Origin: Panaeolus papilionaceus
Lineage: Eukaryota; Basidiomycota; Agaricomycetes; Agaricales
DNA: 64,000 nucleotides
Direction of reading: 5' to 3'
Assembly (NCBI GenBank): GCA_015501605.1
Contig: JADNRZ010000005.1
Span: 62,001 to 126,000, forward strand
The notes beneath the pieces were generated by a model. That model did no database searches. It saw only the letters and a list, made by a program, of their open reading frames with translations, and had not been told where the DNA came from. Positions 1 through 13,286 of the stretch are shown here, piece after piece. The position numbers and the translations under genes are program-made. Position 1 is the first letter of the stretch, and the number at the start of each line of letters is the position of its first letter.

Positions 1-808
1 AATTCATGTATTAGGAGGTCATGTACTTGAATGGCCACTAGATTACTACTAACCCCAAATTTTATCAAATTATAGGCCAATATATACTTAAATACAATTG
101 TTATACACTACCCCAAAGGTTCAAGATAACTGCTTCAGTGATTGTAGAGCAACAAGCAAAAGAGTGTGCAAAAGTAGTGTTTTCATACATGCACTATATG
201 AGTGTCCAAATGAGTCATGTAATCTATTTGTGTATTTTGTCACAAGTTTTTGCATCACATATCTCATGTATATATCATCTGAAAGACTTGATATACAGCT
301 TTCAAATGTTCTAAACAATAATTGATTTGACCCAGAATTCATCCCAGTATGCTCACTTTTGCACAAAACTTGTATCATGTGGATACTTGTTTGAGATACT
401 CAACATCATACCAATTGGTTGGACATGAGTGTCCTCAAAAGTGGCTCAAAATCTGCTTTGTGCAACACACAAACAAATCATATACAATTTCAAGTTAACT
501 TGCAACTGTGCACTAATAGCATAAAAAAAAAGGAAAGAAAAAAAGAACTACTTGACTTGACTCAACTCCATTTGTTATTATTATATTTCATCCAAGTTCT
601 TACCCCCTACCCTATTCTTCAGTCTCCCTATTATTCCTTTCCATTCCATGCGAGACAATTATTTCTTCGTATCACCACGGATTACCTCCTTCAACATGGT
701 ATAAAGTCATATTGGTATTCATATTGAGGTTAAACAAATCTACAAGGACGCGCGTCAGATTTCTGAAGACGACAACAAAAATACAACAGGTTCAATTAAA
801 TAAACTCA
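1..808. other. AT-rich intergenic DNA
   Basis: No reading frame here shows a recognisable domain or the codon character of the neighbouring genes. The stretch is AT-rich, with A-runs near 522-545. It lies beyond the 3' end of the MAP kinase gene, so its right end probably holds that gene's 3' untranslated region. Confidence 0.6.
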
Positions 809-3187
<2,379 letters not shown>

Positions 3188-3341
3188 ATCGATTGTGGAT
3201 GAAGTAGCAGTTGAAGGAAGAATCAAAGAACCGAATATGAATGACAACAATAATAATCCCATCTCGGCAAACACCGACTATCTTTACCTTGCCCCTATTT
3301 TTCCCATCAAACTCTCATATCCAACATATCTGCATACCACC
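3188..3341. promoter_or_regulatory. Short divergent promoter, MAP kinase / barrel protein 1
   Basis: Only 154 bases separate the start codons of the MAP kinase (minus) and the first alpha/beta barrel gene (plus). Both promoters and 5' leaders must fit or overlap here. No clear TATA box was seen. Confidence 0.5.
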
Positions 3342-4061
3342 ATGACCGGTTTATTATTCGTTTGGGGTGAGAGTGGTCCCAAGGTAGAGGAGACAGAGTT
3401 TAATGGTAAGTTTATTTATTTATTAAAATTCATAATATTCACTTCGAAATTCGTAGATTGGTACGACAACGAACATGCACCTGCTCGTCTTCCTGTTCCC
3501 GGTTTCTTAAATGCACTCCGTTACAAAGCCACCGACAATAAAATTCCAACTTGGCTGGCCATATATGATCTCACTTCTCCAGATTTCGCTACCAGTGAAC
3601 CCTACAAAGCCCTCGCTACCACTGCCTCCGATCGCGAACGAGCTCTCATCCCACGCCTCCAAACTCTCCACCGCAGGATCTACGAGCTTATCTATAAGCG
3701 ACAAAACCCCGATGCCTCAGGTCCAGCCAAATACATGCTAGTTGTCAGCATGGACGTCGCTGAACCCTCTTTCGAGGACGATATCAACACATGGTACAAT
3801 GGAGAGCACATCACCGACATCAGCAAGACCACAGGCTGGATCAGGTCTCGTCGCTTCAAGCTTTTAAGCAGCCTGGAGCTCAGCGCTAACAAAGACTCGA
3901 CTCCTCATGCATATCAATACCTCGCTTTCCACGAATTCGATAATGATCAGTACCTCTCCGACCCCGCATTCCTCGCAGCCGCCTCCACTCCTGCAAGGGC
4001 GCTCTACGGCAGCAAAGCCAATATCGAGGGTCGCACCGTCGTGCTTCATAAGCAATTTTAA
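3342..4061 (+). CDS. Two-module dimeric alpha/beta barrel (EthD-like) protein, copy 1
   Basis: There are two exons, 3342-3405 and 3457-4061, separated by a 51-base intron (GTAAGT...TAG) and encoding 222 residues. The protein consists of two ferredoxin-like half-barrels. Module 1 starts MTGLLFVWGE and carries DWYDNEHAPARL. Module 2 starts YMLVVSMD and carries NTWYNGEHITDISK, then GWIRSRRF. The repeated W-Y-[DN]-x-[EV]-H signature is what EthD-like and related alpha/beta barrel proteins show around the active cleft. The protein probably folds as an intramolecular barrel. It has no signal peptide or membrane segment, so it is presumably cytosolic. The substrate is unknown; EthD-like folds bind aromatic or polyketide-like small molecules, but that is only a hint. 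It is the first of a tandem series ending at 10563. The frame stays open through the intron, so retention would add 17 residues. Confidence 0.8.
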   Translation: MTGLLFVWGESGPKVEETEFNGKFIYLLKFIIFTSKFVDWYDNEHAPARLPVPGFLNALRYKATDNKIPTWLAIYDLTSPDFATSEPYKALATTASDRERALIPRLQTLHRRIYELIYKRQNPDASGPAKYMLVVSMDVAEPSFEDDINTWYNGEHITDISKTTGWIRSRRFKLLSSLELSANKDSTPHAYQYLAFHEFDNDQYLSDPAFLAAASTPARALYGSKANIEGRTVVLHKQF

Positions 4062-4514
4062 AGATTTGTAAGTCTCCGAGTATTTTTATCCGTTTGCTCC
4101 CAATTTAATGATCTTCTTTCAGTTTTTAAATATCCAGCGATGGCGTTGTATCGTTACATCCTGAGAATAAGACTACGAACGTTCTGTCGCTAAAATAAGG
4201 AAGAAAAACCTCAAAGCACATCTTTAAGTGAATCAAACTCAAGGTTCAGAGGGTGATATCAGTAAGGATTTGTTGCATTCAAAAGATCTGGGAATCCTGC
4301 CATTCGCTTATAATCGCCCTTATTCCTCGATCGCATACACGACCACCCACCCCACAGCTTACGAAAACCGAAGATCTGCATCCCTGCAAGTAACCGAAAA
4401 CCCCTCTCAGACAACCCTGTGTATAGCAAGGACGATCAGGAAAACACGACTCGGTGTGCAAATCCCGCTCAGCATATAAGGATGTAAACCCAAGGAGCAT
4501 ACTCCACCTCGCCG

Positions 4515-4536
4515 TGACGTGAAGCCCAGCACGTCA
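4515..4536. promoter_or_regulatory. Inverted TGACGTG/CACGTCA pair (possible bZIP/CRE site)
   Basis: TGACGTG at 4515-4521 and its inverted copy CACGTCA at 4530-4536 lie about 255 bases upstream of the start codon of barrel copy 2. TGACGT is the core bound by ATF/CREB-type bZIP factors. A related CTACGTCATG occurs near 7267, upstream of copy 3. Function is inferred from the motif alone. Confidence 0.35.
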
Positions 4537-4788
4537 TTATATCACTCAACTCTTTAGACGCTGAGCGGCATCTATTTTATCACCAATCATCCGACGCGGC
4601 CTGCTTACTACCACTTCCAAATCCCGCCCCATCCCAACCTCCGAATATGATGAATCTCCGTGATCCTTTGTCATCGCACGGGCATCGCCCCTCCTGTTAT
4701 CCTACATAAGAACACCCCAGCTTCGACCCGATTCCCATCAACCACTCAACACTCACCCAGAACCACCTTTCGACGAGCCTCATCCATT

Positions 4789-6659
4789 ATGTCAGGACTA
4801 CTATTCGTTTGGGGAGAGCCAGGGACAGACTTGTCCGAGAACGAATTAAACAGTACGTCCCTCGGCCCTTCTATATGTCCTCTCGTTTCGCCCCAAGCCC
4901 CCCAACCAACCTGAGCTCATCTAACACCTACTTCAGATCTATACGACAATCACCACACTGTGAACCCAGCGCAGGCGGAAAACCCGCCGCCCGAAAACCA
5001 CCAATGAGGTGCGGTAATCCCACCTATAAAGGTGTGAAATTCCCGCCCCTCCATGTGCAAGTTGGACGTGTGGAGTGCGGCTGATAAACCGCCAGTAAAC
5101 TTTCGATATCCGCCTTTTTTTTTGGGCGCATTTGTACGCTGGTACTGATCATCAGGTAATTTCCACCACCTCCCACACTAAATTCAAAATAAGTTTTCCG
5201 CCACTTTATGTTATTCCTCACTACACAGCTAATAAAGCACATTGTTTGTATCAAAAATGAAGGTATATTTTTAGGTGACAGATTAAATACAAAAAAAAAT
5301 ATTACTATGGCTTTGGTAGCTAGAGTGCCCAGAGGAGCTGCTGGGAAAGAGTTACATATACTGTATTGACCGGAGAATATAATTGACTCACCAAAAACTC
5401 CATAAAAAAAAAAAAGGCATGAGCATTTCCCCCCAAGAGCATGCTAAGAGTTTAGCAAATGAAGCAGAACCCTTGTCAGCAGCCGGAAGAGTGATGATGA
5501 ATGAAAACATACTGTCAGTAGCTTCTCTCTTCAGTATTGACTTCCTGAGAGTGTGAATCAGGTCCAGAGGAAGAGAAGGTGAAAGAGAGTCTGACCTCAA
5601 CCAGGTGACCTGAGTCTGCCCCGGAAATAATGATAAAAATTGGGCAACGAGAGTCTAACCCAAGGGGAAACGAGAGAGGGTGCTGGATGGTAAAGGTGAA
5701 TGGTGTGTGTGGCAGTGAGCAAAAATCAGACTGGAGAGGGAGGCAACTGTGAAGGTATAGTAATGGGAAAAGAGAAAGATAGTGTTGTTGTCGTTCAACT
5801 TGAACTTGAACTTGTCGAAGTCCAACTGTGTGTCATGTGATTTCATTTTCCCAATTCGGACTGAGATCTGGCGGATCAACACCGCAGGTTGGTGACACAT
5901 TTCAAAAGTGGTGCATATTCCCCCCACTATTAATCCCACAATGCTAATGACTGAAATTTACGACGTTAAGGTGCGCATTTTCCCTTCCAAATTTCCGCCC
6001 CTACGGCTTTTCCGCCCCAATTGGGTTCACAGTGCCACGTCCCAGCCCGCCTAGCTGTCCCAGGTTTCCTCAACGCCCAACGCTACAAAGCCACAGACAA
6101 CAACTCTCCCTCCGTCCTCGCACTGTACAACCTCACCTCCCCCAGCGCTGCATCCAGTGACGAATACAAAGCCCTCGCACTTAACACCTCTGCAGCCGAA
6201 AAAGCCATCCTCACGCGATTTAAATCCCTGAATCGGAGGATATACGAGCTCATCTACGAACAACACGCCCCAGGGTTTGCCTCACCCAACTCAGGATCCG
6301 GGGTCTCCACACCTGCAAAACATATTCTGGTCGTAAGCTTGGGCATCCCCTCACCCTCCAAGGCACTTGAAGCCGAAATCAACAAATGGTACAACGAAGA
6401 ACACATCCCCGATATCAGTAAATCCAAAGGCTGGATTCGCACCCGTCGCTTCAAACTCGAGAGCAGCGTCGAGCTCAGTCCGAACGGGGATTCGACGCCC
6501 CACGCACACGAGTACATTGCGTTCCATGAGTTCGACCACCCTGATATCATGACCGACCCTGCGTTTGTGGCTTCTGGGAAGACGGAGAAAGCAGAAAAGT
6601 ATATGGCGAAAGTTGAGTTAGGAGTTAGGTCTTTCGCGTTGTTCAAGCAATTTAACTAG
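4789..6659 (+). pseudogene. Two-module alpha/beta barrel protein, copy 2, split by a transposon
   Basis: Exon 1 (4789 to about 4852) encodes MSGLLFVWGEPGTDLSENEL, and the second exon begins with NLYDNH at about 4936. A 1,079-base element (4956-6034) then interrupts the conserved NLYDNHH-PARL motif. The frame resumes at 6035 with PARLAVPGFLNAQRYKATDN and runs to the stop at 6657-6659, ending ALFKQFN. If the element plus one copy of the 3-base duplication CCA is left out, the joint reads NLYDNHHVPARLAVPG, exactly the paralogue pattern. No other damage was seen, so the insertion appears recent. Module 2 (NKWYNEEHIPDISK, GWIRTRRF) is intact. The first intron has donor A/GTACGT and acceptor TTCAG. 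The gene is non-functional unless the element is spliced or excised. Confidence 0.88.
4956..6034. mobile_element. Non-autonomous CACTA (EnSpm-like) DNA transposon, 1,079 bases
   Basis: The ends are inverted repeats beginning CACTGTGAACCCA. The left end continues to GGCGGAAAA, and the reverse complement of the right end gives CACTGTGAACCCA, five differing bases, then GGCGGAAAA. The element is flanked by a 3-base duplication CCA (4953-4955 and 6035-6037). A CACTA/CACTG terminus with a 3-base duplication is the hallmark of the CACTA superfamily. Both ends carry subterminal repeats rich in CCGCCC/GGCGG and GTGCGG. No transposase-like reading frame was recognised inside, so it is probably a deletion derivative mobilised in trans. 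Confidence 0.85.
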
Positions 6660-7830
6660 GAGTAGGGTTCTGGAGGATCAATGAGCTGTGGCCATACTGT
6701 AATGCGTGTTCTGGAGATTGTGTAGAATTTTTGAAATTATAACGTTTAGCAACTTAGGGTCACCTACTTTAAGCTATACTTAGCGCATGACCCTAAGAAG
6801 ATCTAGATTCAGCCTCGGTATTTATGAAGACGCTTCTGCGTATGTATTCTGGGGGCTGTAGGCGTTAAATACTGCCCTATCAGCGTTTTGATATGGAGAT
6901 TCGAACTGAGCTCTGAAATTATGGAGGGAGAGACGACCCTGAGTGATCCCTTCATGTACTTCACACTCTCCGAAAACATCCATATCCAACTCTAAATATC
7001 CCACTTCGAAGCCTCTGCCGACATTATATAGAAGACCAAGCCAAGACTCTCCCAAACTCCCTCCTGACACAATCTGACATAACCTCCCGATTCCTTCCTT
7101 CTCCGACTCACGGCAACCTAAGCAGCACAGATGCAAATCATTCCCACAACGGACTCTGTGGCTCTCATTCTCCGAATCCGGTGAGACAATGTCATGAGTA
7201 TGCATCACCCGGGACACCCGACATATAGAGGACCAACCACTTGAATTCTCATCTCCGACGCACTACGTCATGCTCACGGGTGGGTGCTTGTGAGCTACTC
7301 AGCTAGAATCGTTAATGCGATCATGCTACCCCCCGCGCCCCTGTTTGAACACGCATCGTCCTCGAAACAGAGTTCTCTGATCGACTCTCTTGAAATAAAA
7401 GGGCATCAGCGACATTTGAGCCTGCCAGGGACACCATTATTATTAACATCAACCTCAGTTTGGCGCCCGACAACTAGAGACTCATGTAAACCTTGCTCAC
7501 CATGCACACGTAGACATGGCCAATCTACCATATGACCATCGAGAACGAAGACAAAGCAATACCGCATTTCTACTTTCCTTCTGCCTGAATTTTCCGGAAA
7601 ACGAGTGTTGGAAAAAGTCACAAGCTCAATCTCCGGCGTGGATCATCGAAGAGGGGGTCTCATGGACATATGAACAGATATGCCCGCTCACACCGATTAC
7701 TCCGACATGACCAAAAGACTACATTTTTATTCTTATTTTTTGAATACTTAAGCCCTCCGGTCAACGTCGAATGGAAGAATTCTATCAGCAAGAACTATTA
7801 AGCCACATAACCTTTGCAGACAACTCGACG
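6660..7830. other. Intergenic region between barrel copies 2 and 3
   Basis: No reading frame here resembles the neighbouring family or any domain I recognise. It presumably holds the 3' end of copy 2 and the promoter of copy 3. A minus-strand open frame at 6822-7217 has no family features and was not called. Confidence 0.5.
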
Positions 7831-8646
7831 ATGTGTGGTCTTCTCCTAGTCTTCAGCGAACCCGGTGCCAAGGTGAACGATGAGACGGAGTTCAACGGTA
7901 AGTCGTGTATTCACCATTCAAAACCATGTCCTCATCTATCATCACCTTCTTTTCTAACACTAGACTGGTACGACAACGAGCACATTCCAGGACTACATAC
8001 CCTCCCCTCCTTCCTAGCTACAGAACGCTACAAGTCTGCAGACTCCCTCTCACCCACCTACCTCACCCTACACAACCTCATATCATGCGACTTCGAATAC
8101 ATCCTCACTGGTGCAGCCTTCCAGTCCCTCCTCGCCAACGCCTCAGCACGAGAACGTTCAATAATACCCCGACTTCAAACATTCAGCGGAAGAGCATACC
8201 AGCCCCTCTTCGAACTATCGAGCTCCCCCAGCACAGACCTCGTCGTCGTCCCTCGTCAGAAATCCCCCAAGTATCTACTACTGGTATCCATCGACCTCAT
8301 TGACACGTCGCTCGCCTTCGAAAGCAGCCTGAATCTCTGGTACAACACCGTGCATATACCCACAATATCTCGCACCGCCGGGTGGGTCCGGAGTCGCCGA
8401 TTCGAGCTACAAGATGGTGTGGAGATCAGCACCAAAGGCCAGCCGGAGTACAGCACAAATTTCGACGAGGATTCAAGTGCATCGCATGCGTACCAGTACA
8501 TCGCCCTGCACGAGTTTACGACGGACAGTTATGTGTCGGATCACGCTATGGTTGCGGCTTTTCAATCGAAGGAGGCGCAGCATATGCATATGCTCCCCAA
8601 GGTGAAGTTGGAGTTTCGGCATTTTGTTCTTCATAGGGAGTTTTAA
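7831..8646 (+). CDS. Two-module dimeric alpha/beta barrel (EthD-like) protein, copy 3
   Basis: Exons 7831-7897 and 7964-8646, separated by a 66-base intron (GTAAGT...TAG), encode 249 residues. The protein starts MCGLLLVFSEPGAK. Module 1 holds DWYDNEHIPGL. Module 2 starts YLLLVSIDL and has NLWYNTVHIPTIS followed by GWVRSRRFEL. The intron position and phase (FN/D-W-Y-D) are identical to copies 1, 2 and 4, which proves tandem duplication of an intron-containing gene. It is longer than copy 1 because of extra residues between the modules (around SSPSTDLVVVPRQKSPK) and an insertion near QPEYSTNFDEDSS in module 2. It ends FRHFVLHREF. The start was chosen by alignment; an in-frame upstream start codon at 7771 lacks family support. 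Confidence 0.8.
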   Translation: MCGLLLVFSEPGAKVNDETEFNGKSCIHHSKPCPHLSSPSFLTLDWYDNEHIPGLHTLPSFLATERYKSADSLSPTYLTLHNLISCDFEYILTGAAFQSLLANASARERSIIPRLQTFSGRAYQPLFELSSSPSTDLVVVPRQKSPKYLLLVSIDLIDTSLAFESSLNLWYNTVHIPTISRTAGWVRSRRFELQDGVEISTKGQPEYSTNFDEDSSASHAYQYIALHEFTTDSYVSDHAMVAAFQSKEAQHMHMLPKVKLEFRHFVLHREF

Positions 8647-8978
8647 GGGGGCTTATAAGGTTTTGTACTAGTAGTGAGAGAGTATTAGCGCCATTCAACT
8701 TCGGGATTTTCTTCTTCAACTGTACTTACGAAATGTTATTGTATTCGGTCAGGGCCGTCACTTTACGATTATCTTCAAGATATCACTGCCACTATCGTTC
8801 CACATCTATCTTAGTTGCCATCTTCGAACACCACACATACATTAAACGCGGGTCTATTAACTACAAATATTCCTGATTCATGTTTTTAAAATGCGTGGAG
8901 TGGAACGGAGGCTACCTTCATCATGCCAATAACCTCTATTCCTTTTGCTCTTTCAGAAATTTGCAACGGCAGTCAGCA

Positions 8979-9284
8979 TGTCTGCCTTCTACACATCTAC
9001 AGCCAGCGCGGCCGGTTCAGCTAGGAAGAATTCAATGGCAAGTACTGTAGCATTTCGATCCATTCGACGGTCAGCAGTCAGCATCGATTGTTTTGACCCC
9101 GGATTCTTTTTTCTCTCGATTTATGGGGATTTTGGGGATTTGTCGGTATGGTACTCGCCCATTGTGAGCCGGCGAGCGAACTATGCGACATCTGACAATC
9201 GCTTAATACAGGAGTCACAATTGGACGTTCTTACCGTGCTTGAACCCGGGACTACTAGCATGTATCGAGTGGTCGTCGAATCTT
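8979..9284 (+). pseudogene. Faint relic of a barrel-protein first exon
   Basis: ATGTCTGCC at about 8979, together with the following CCAGCGCGGCCGGTTCAGCT and AGGAAGAATTCAATGG, lines up with the first exon of copy 4 (ATGTCTAGCC, then GGCCAGCTCAGCAAGGAAGA and GTTTGATGG). The upstream pyrimidine-rich leader is also similar. The downstream sequence shows no recognisable WYDNEH exon, so only the 5' end of a fifth copy may survive. The match is short and could be chance. Confidence 0.3.
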
Positions 9285-9818
9285 AACCCTCAGGCTTCAT
9301 ATGTATAATCGCTAGATCAACCATACATAGACATATGAATCTAGCGCCTGAATTTTATTCCGCAAATTCCATTACTCCGACCAAGAGGGTCTCTTAAAAT
9401 AGTTCTGATAATTGAACGCCATATGAACAATATAGCGTACTCTCACACCTTTAAATTCCAACACGAGGCGTGGGACGTTAACACAGGATGCTTCGAAAGA
9501 TTCTCCTCATGATATACATTCGAATTTATTATATCGACTGCCATAGGTTTCCATAGTGTGTTGTAGTCCGCAATTTCAACGAGAGCCATGCAAATATAGA
9601 CTGGCAGAAGGATAACTAAAATTGGTTGATCAAGCCTCCCTCGTACGAGTAGATTGGTCCGCGCTGTCGGATTGATCCAAAAATATGCTGGATTTGTCAC
9701 TGAGGATATGAGAAGGTCTCAAATTTCTCACTAGGCGTCGATACGTGAGTTGAGTTGCTATAAATGGTCCTTGAGCTTGCCATTCATCGCTCTTTATTCT
9801 TTCCGTACCTCACTTAGC

Positions 9819-10563
9819 ATGTCTAGCCTCCTCTCTGTTTACGTTGAGCGTGGCCAGCTCAGCAAGGAAGAGTTTGATGGTCAGTTGAGCGTTTAATAGC
9901 CATTGTTTGAACACTGTCTCACTAAGTATCACTGGAGCAGATTGGTACGACAATGAACATATCCCGAGGCTTCTGCGTCTGCCAGGCATCCATTCCGCAC
10001 AACGCTACACCAAAACAGACTCCCTTGACCCCACATATATCGTACTTTACAACCTAAGCTCTTCTGACGCTCAAGGTGTCTTGAGTTCTCCAGAGTTCAT
10101 GGATCACGTTGCCTCGGCCTCCGAGAGGGAGAAGAACATCATGACCAACCTTCCTGTCCTTAATCGCCGAATTTACCAACCAATCTTCCAGCTCCCAGCG
10201 AAAATCAGTGGGGCAGCAGCTAGATACATCTTCACTGCCGAGATTGACCCCCTCGATAAATCAGCTGGGTTTGAGCAGGAGCTCAACGCTTGGTACAACA
10301 ATGTTCACATTCCCGACATCTCAAAAACCGACGGCTGGGTCAGCAGTCGCAGGTTCCAACTCCAAGAGAACCTTGAGTTTGGCACGAGCGGACCAGAGCC
10401 TCGACCTGCAACAAAATATTTCGCTATTCACGAGTTTACCAACGACAATTACATGAATGATGCCGCCATGATCGCAGCGCTTACATGCGAGGAGACACTG
10501 AAGTTGGCTCCGAAATTGAAGGTTGAACTCCGTCACTTTGTTTTGCACAAGGACTTTCAGTAA
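9819..10563 (+). CDS. Two-module dimeric alpha/beta barrel (EthD-like) protein, copy 4
   Basis: Exons 9819-9879 and 9941-10563, with a 61-base intron (GTCAGT...GCAG), encode 227 residues. It begins MSSLLSVYVERGQL, then DWYDNEHIPRLLRLPGIHSA. Module 2 begins YIFTAEIDPLD and carries NAWYNNVHIPDISK and GWVSSRRF. It ends FVLHKDFQ. It is the most divergent intact copy (SVYVERG replaces the LFVWGEPG strand) but keeps both W-Y-x-N-x-H signatures. A TATA-like TATAAA lies about 60 bases upstream of the ATG, near 9759. It is probably cytosolic; the substrate is unknown. Confidence 0.8.
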
Positions 10564-11182
10564 ACGAACTTGCCTTACTAAATAACAAGTTTTTTCCTCG
10601 CTTACTATGATATGTAAATGTAATTATAATGAAGTCGTCCATGTATAAGAATTCCATTGCCCCATAGTATAAAGATAAGCTCGACTATCGATGGGAAGCG
10701 CCTATCCCGTAACCGGTAACCCAACAATACCGTCAATGCTCAAAAGTTGACAGAGACAGTCATTACAATTTTTACATACAAAATTAATAATGGTATATAG
10801 CATCGCTACGGGTATGTCGCACGTGGACCCCCGAATAGGTGCTTCGAATGGTTGTGGTGGAGCAAACATACTGTAGTTAGCAAAACGCCGAAGAGCAAGT
10901 GACGTGTCCCCCTAGCAGCCTCCCGAAGGTTTTTGAATGGCTGAGTCTCGCGTTCAAGATAGCTCAACAAAGCGCACATCCAAAGCAACGAAGTGAGCCT
11001 TCAGCACACTCCCCAGCTGTTATTATGCCAAACCCTAGATCATCGAGTGACCTAGCGCAGAAGCTCGAGTCATAGATCCACCGAAGCGAAAGCGACACAA
11101 CCTCTCCAGCTGGGACAATTACACCCATATACGTCTAATCTATGTCATTCTCTCCAGGTACAGGAGGCTACAAGGCAAAGAA

Positions 11183-11608
11183 ATGCTATTCAATGGATTG
11201 GAGAAATACATCACCCACACTGCCAGCATAGATAAAAAGACCTTTCACCTATCCATGACATACTTCTGGAGCCAAATAGTCCACTTTGGTATTCGAAAGT
11301 TCCCTTTAGGTTTACAGAGCCCAATATCAGAGGCGCCCGCGCTGCCAGATCACTTCTCCGACCAAGAGGCAAGCCAAACGGATCCACAATCTACGCTCGA
11401 ACCGTTCTCCGCTTTTCTTCTCGTCAACCCTCACGTTGCAGACAGCAACCTCTGGTCTGAATATTACTCAAACTTGAAGAGTGTCCTGATGAGCTCAAAG
11501 GCAAAATCGGAGATGGTCTTACCCAACAAGAAACCACTTCCTAGTATCACCATCCGCGACGCAAAGGCAACCTTCGGAAACGTTTCACACAATGCGAAGA
11601 ATGATTAG
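11183..11608 (+). CDS. Unknown protein, possible 3' exon of a larger gene
   Basis: A 141-codon open frame contains aromatic-rich segments (YFWSQIVHFGIRKF near residue 27; NLWSEYYSN near residue 92) and a C-terminus with LPNKKPLPSITIRDAK. The composition looks like real protein rather than noise. The sequence just before it contains TTCTCTCCAG, a good acceptor, so the true gene may have upstream exons in 10700-11150 that I could not resolve. I do not recognise the family. Confidence 0.35.
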   Translation: MLFNGLEKYITHTASIDKKTFHLSMTYFWSQIVHFGIRKFPLGLQSPISEAPALPDHFSDQEASQTDPQSTLEPFSAFLLVNPHVADSNLWSEYYSNLKSVLMSSKAKSEMVLPNKKPLPSITIRDAKATFGNVSHNAKND

Positions 11609-11794
11609 TAGGAACAGCAATCTGTAATCAACATGTCCAACACCTGTAGCCTGTAGACTCGAACTTGAACACTGAAATTCGACCGAATAGAAGGATTTAT
11701 ACCACATAGAGTAGACTATGATATTTCCACAAATTGTTGTTAGTACAAATTATACATTGATTTGATGGACAGAACTGAGGTTAATGGCTAGCCA

Positions 11795-13286
11795 TCATTT
11801 CCCCATGCGCTTATCTACTTCTTCCCCACCAGGTATGCTATCGATTGTACCTTCGCGCTCGACGCAGATAGCTGCTGCCTGTGGGATCAACAAAATCAGG
11901 AACACAAACAATGAGGATGTGGTCGGCGATGCTTACCTGAACGGCTCGTTCAAGTACACCCCTCAGCTGTTCCTTCGAAACGTCGCCTCGTCCAATACCG
12001 AGCTCCATGAGACCTCTCATGAAATACCCCGCAAAACAGTCTCCTGCGCCCGTGGTGTCACGCACCACTTCCGCTTTCGCAGCTGGAATGAAAATCAGAC
12101 CATCCTTTCCATTACCATCTCCATTTGCCCCAAGACTATCCCGAACAAATTTGGGGACAGAAACGATGGCACCATCGGCGCCAAGGGTGCACACGATTCC
12201 TGTCTTTTCAAACGTTTTCGTGTGATGCATTTTCATCAACACGTCCGAGATGTCCAGGCCGGTCAGCTCTTCGTTCGCGCCTTCCGGACCAAGGCTCTCC
12301 AACAAGCCGATAGACTCGTCTTTATTCACCACAAGCCAATCAACTCTACCCCAGGCAATCTTTAACCTAACTTCATCGCCGTTGAACAATGGGGAAGGGT
12401 TGATCACAACCACGCAACTGTCCTTCACGGATTTCATGGCAGTGACTGTCGCATCCACTGGGATTTCGTTCTGAAGGAGAAGATGTGTCGCCTTCCTGTA
12501 AAGCGCCAATAAGCGGCCTAGTGAAAGTGACGTGATAGGCGGAGTCGGATGATGATTAGCACCAGGAAACAGAACTAGAAAGTTACCTGCTTAGAAAACA
12601 AAAAGAACGCGATCTAACACAGAAAGACTTACCAATGCTATTCTCTCCCTTCGTGTCAACCTGAATGATTGCGCGTCCTGTGGCTCTCTAGCAGCGTCCA
12701 AAAAACTATTAATTTGCGTGTCTAGAAGGTGAACAACTAGGAGCTGGAGGCTGGAGCTCCAGTCCATGAGAGGATGCGACAGTAAATGACATACCTCCTT
12801 ATCCACACCAATCCAATCAACAACCATTCCCCAACCATGCATACTCTCCTTTATCCACTCTCCATCATATCCCACTGTTCCGACAAACAAAACGTCATGT
12901 TTGTTCGATTCATTCGACATTTCCACGTCACCTTCATTGTCCGCCACATTTGCTGACTGAACAACACTCAAACCAGCACGATGAACCGCGACTGCTTGGT
13001 TCGCGCCTTTACCCCCAACACGACGTTCATGTCCAGTTGATGAAATCGTTTGTCCAGGTCGCACAATATTTGGGACTATGGAACCTTCAGAACAAGGAAT
13101 ATACCAAAGTAAGAAGGCTACCCGCGCGCGTACCGAGAAAATATTCATCGCAATCTATGGTAGTATTCAAAAATAAGTAAGCAACACACTGTACAAGCCC
13201 CTCTTCTGTGTCAACTCACTGATCGATCCACGTACGATGCATAGAGCTTTGTTTGGCTCCAATCTTGGCAAAACGGTTGAGGCCAT
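11795..13286 (-). CDS. RBK1: Ribokinase (PfkB carbohydrate kinase family)
   Basis: The enzyme transfers phosphate from ATP to D-ribose to give ribose-5-phosphate for nucleotide and pentose-phosphate metabolism. Joined exons give MASTVLPRLEPNKALCIVRG at the N-terminus, then SIN-C-DEYF, VPNIVRPGQTIS and the ribokinase signature GGKGANQAVAVHRAG near 13000. ATGRAIIQVDTKGENSI and VLFPGANHH follow, then LLLQNEIPVDAT and the catalytic DTTGAGDCFAGYF near 12040, with its catalytic aspartate. It ends EGTIDSIPGGEEVDKRMGK. About six exons carry introns of about 50-110 bases. The ATG at 13286 was chosen because it is in frame through a short first exon ending WIDQ-type sequence read as RGSI. An insertion (NVADNEGDVEMSNESNKHD) lengthens one loop. 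The enzyme is intact and cytosolic. Confidence 0.88.

Noticed and set aside
6822..7217. 131-codon minus-strand frame between barrel copies
   Set aside because: No domain, no good start context, and composition unlike neighbouring genes.
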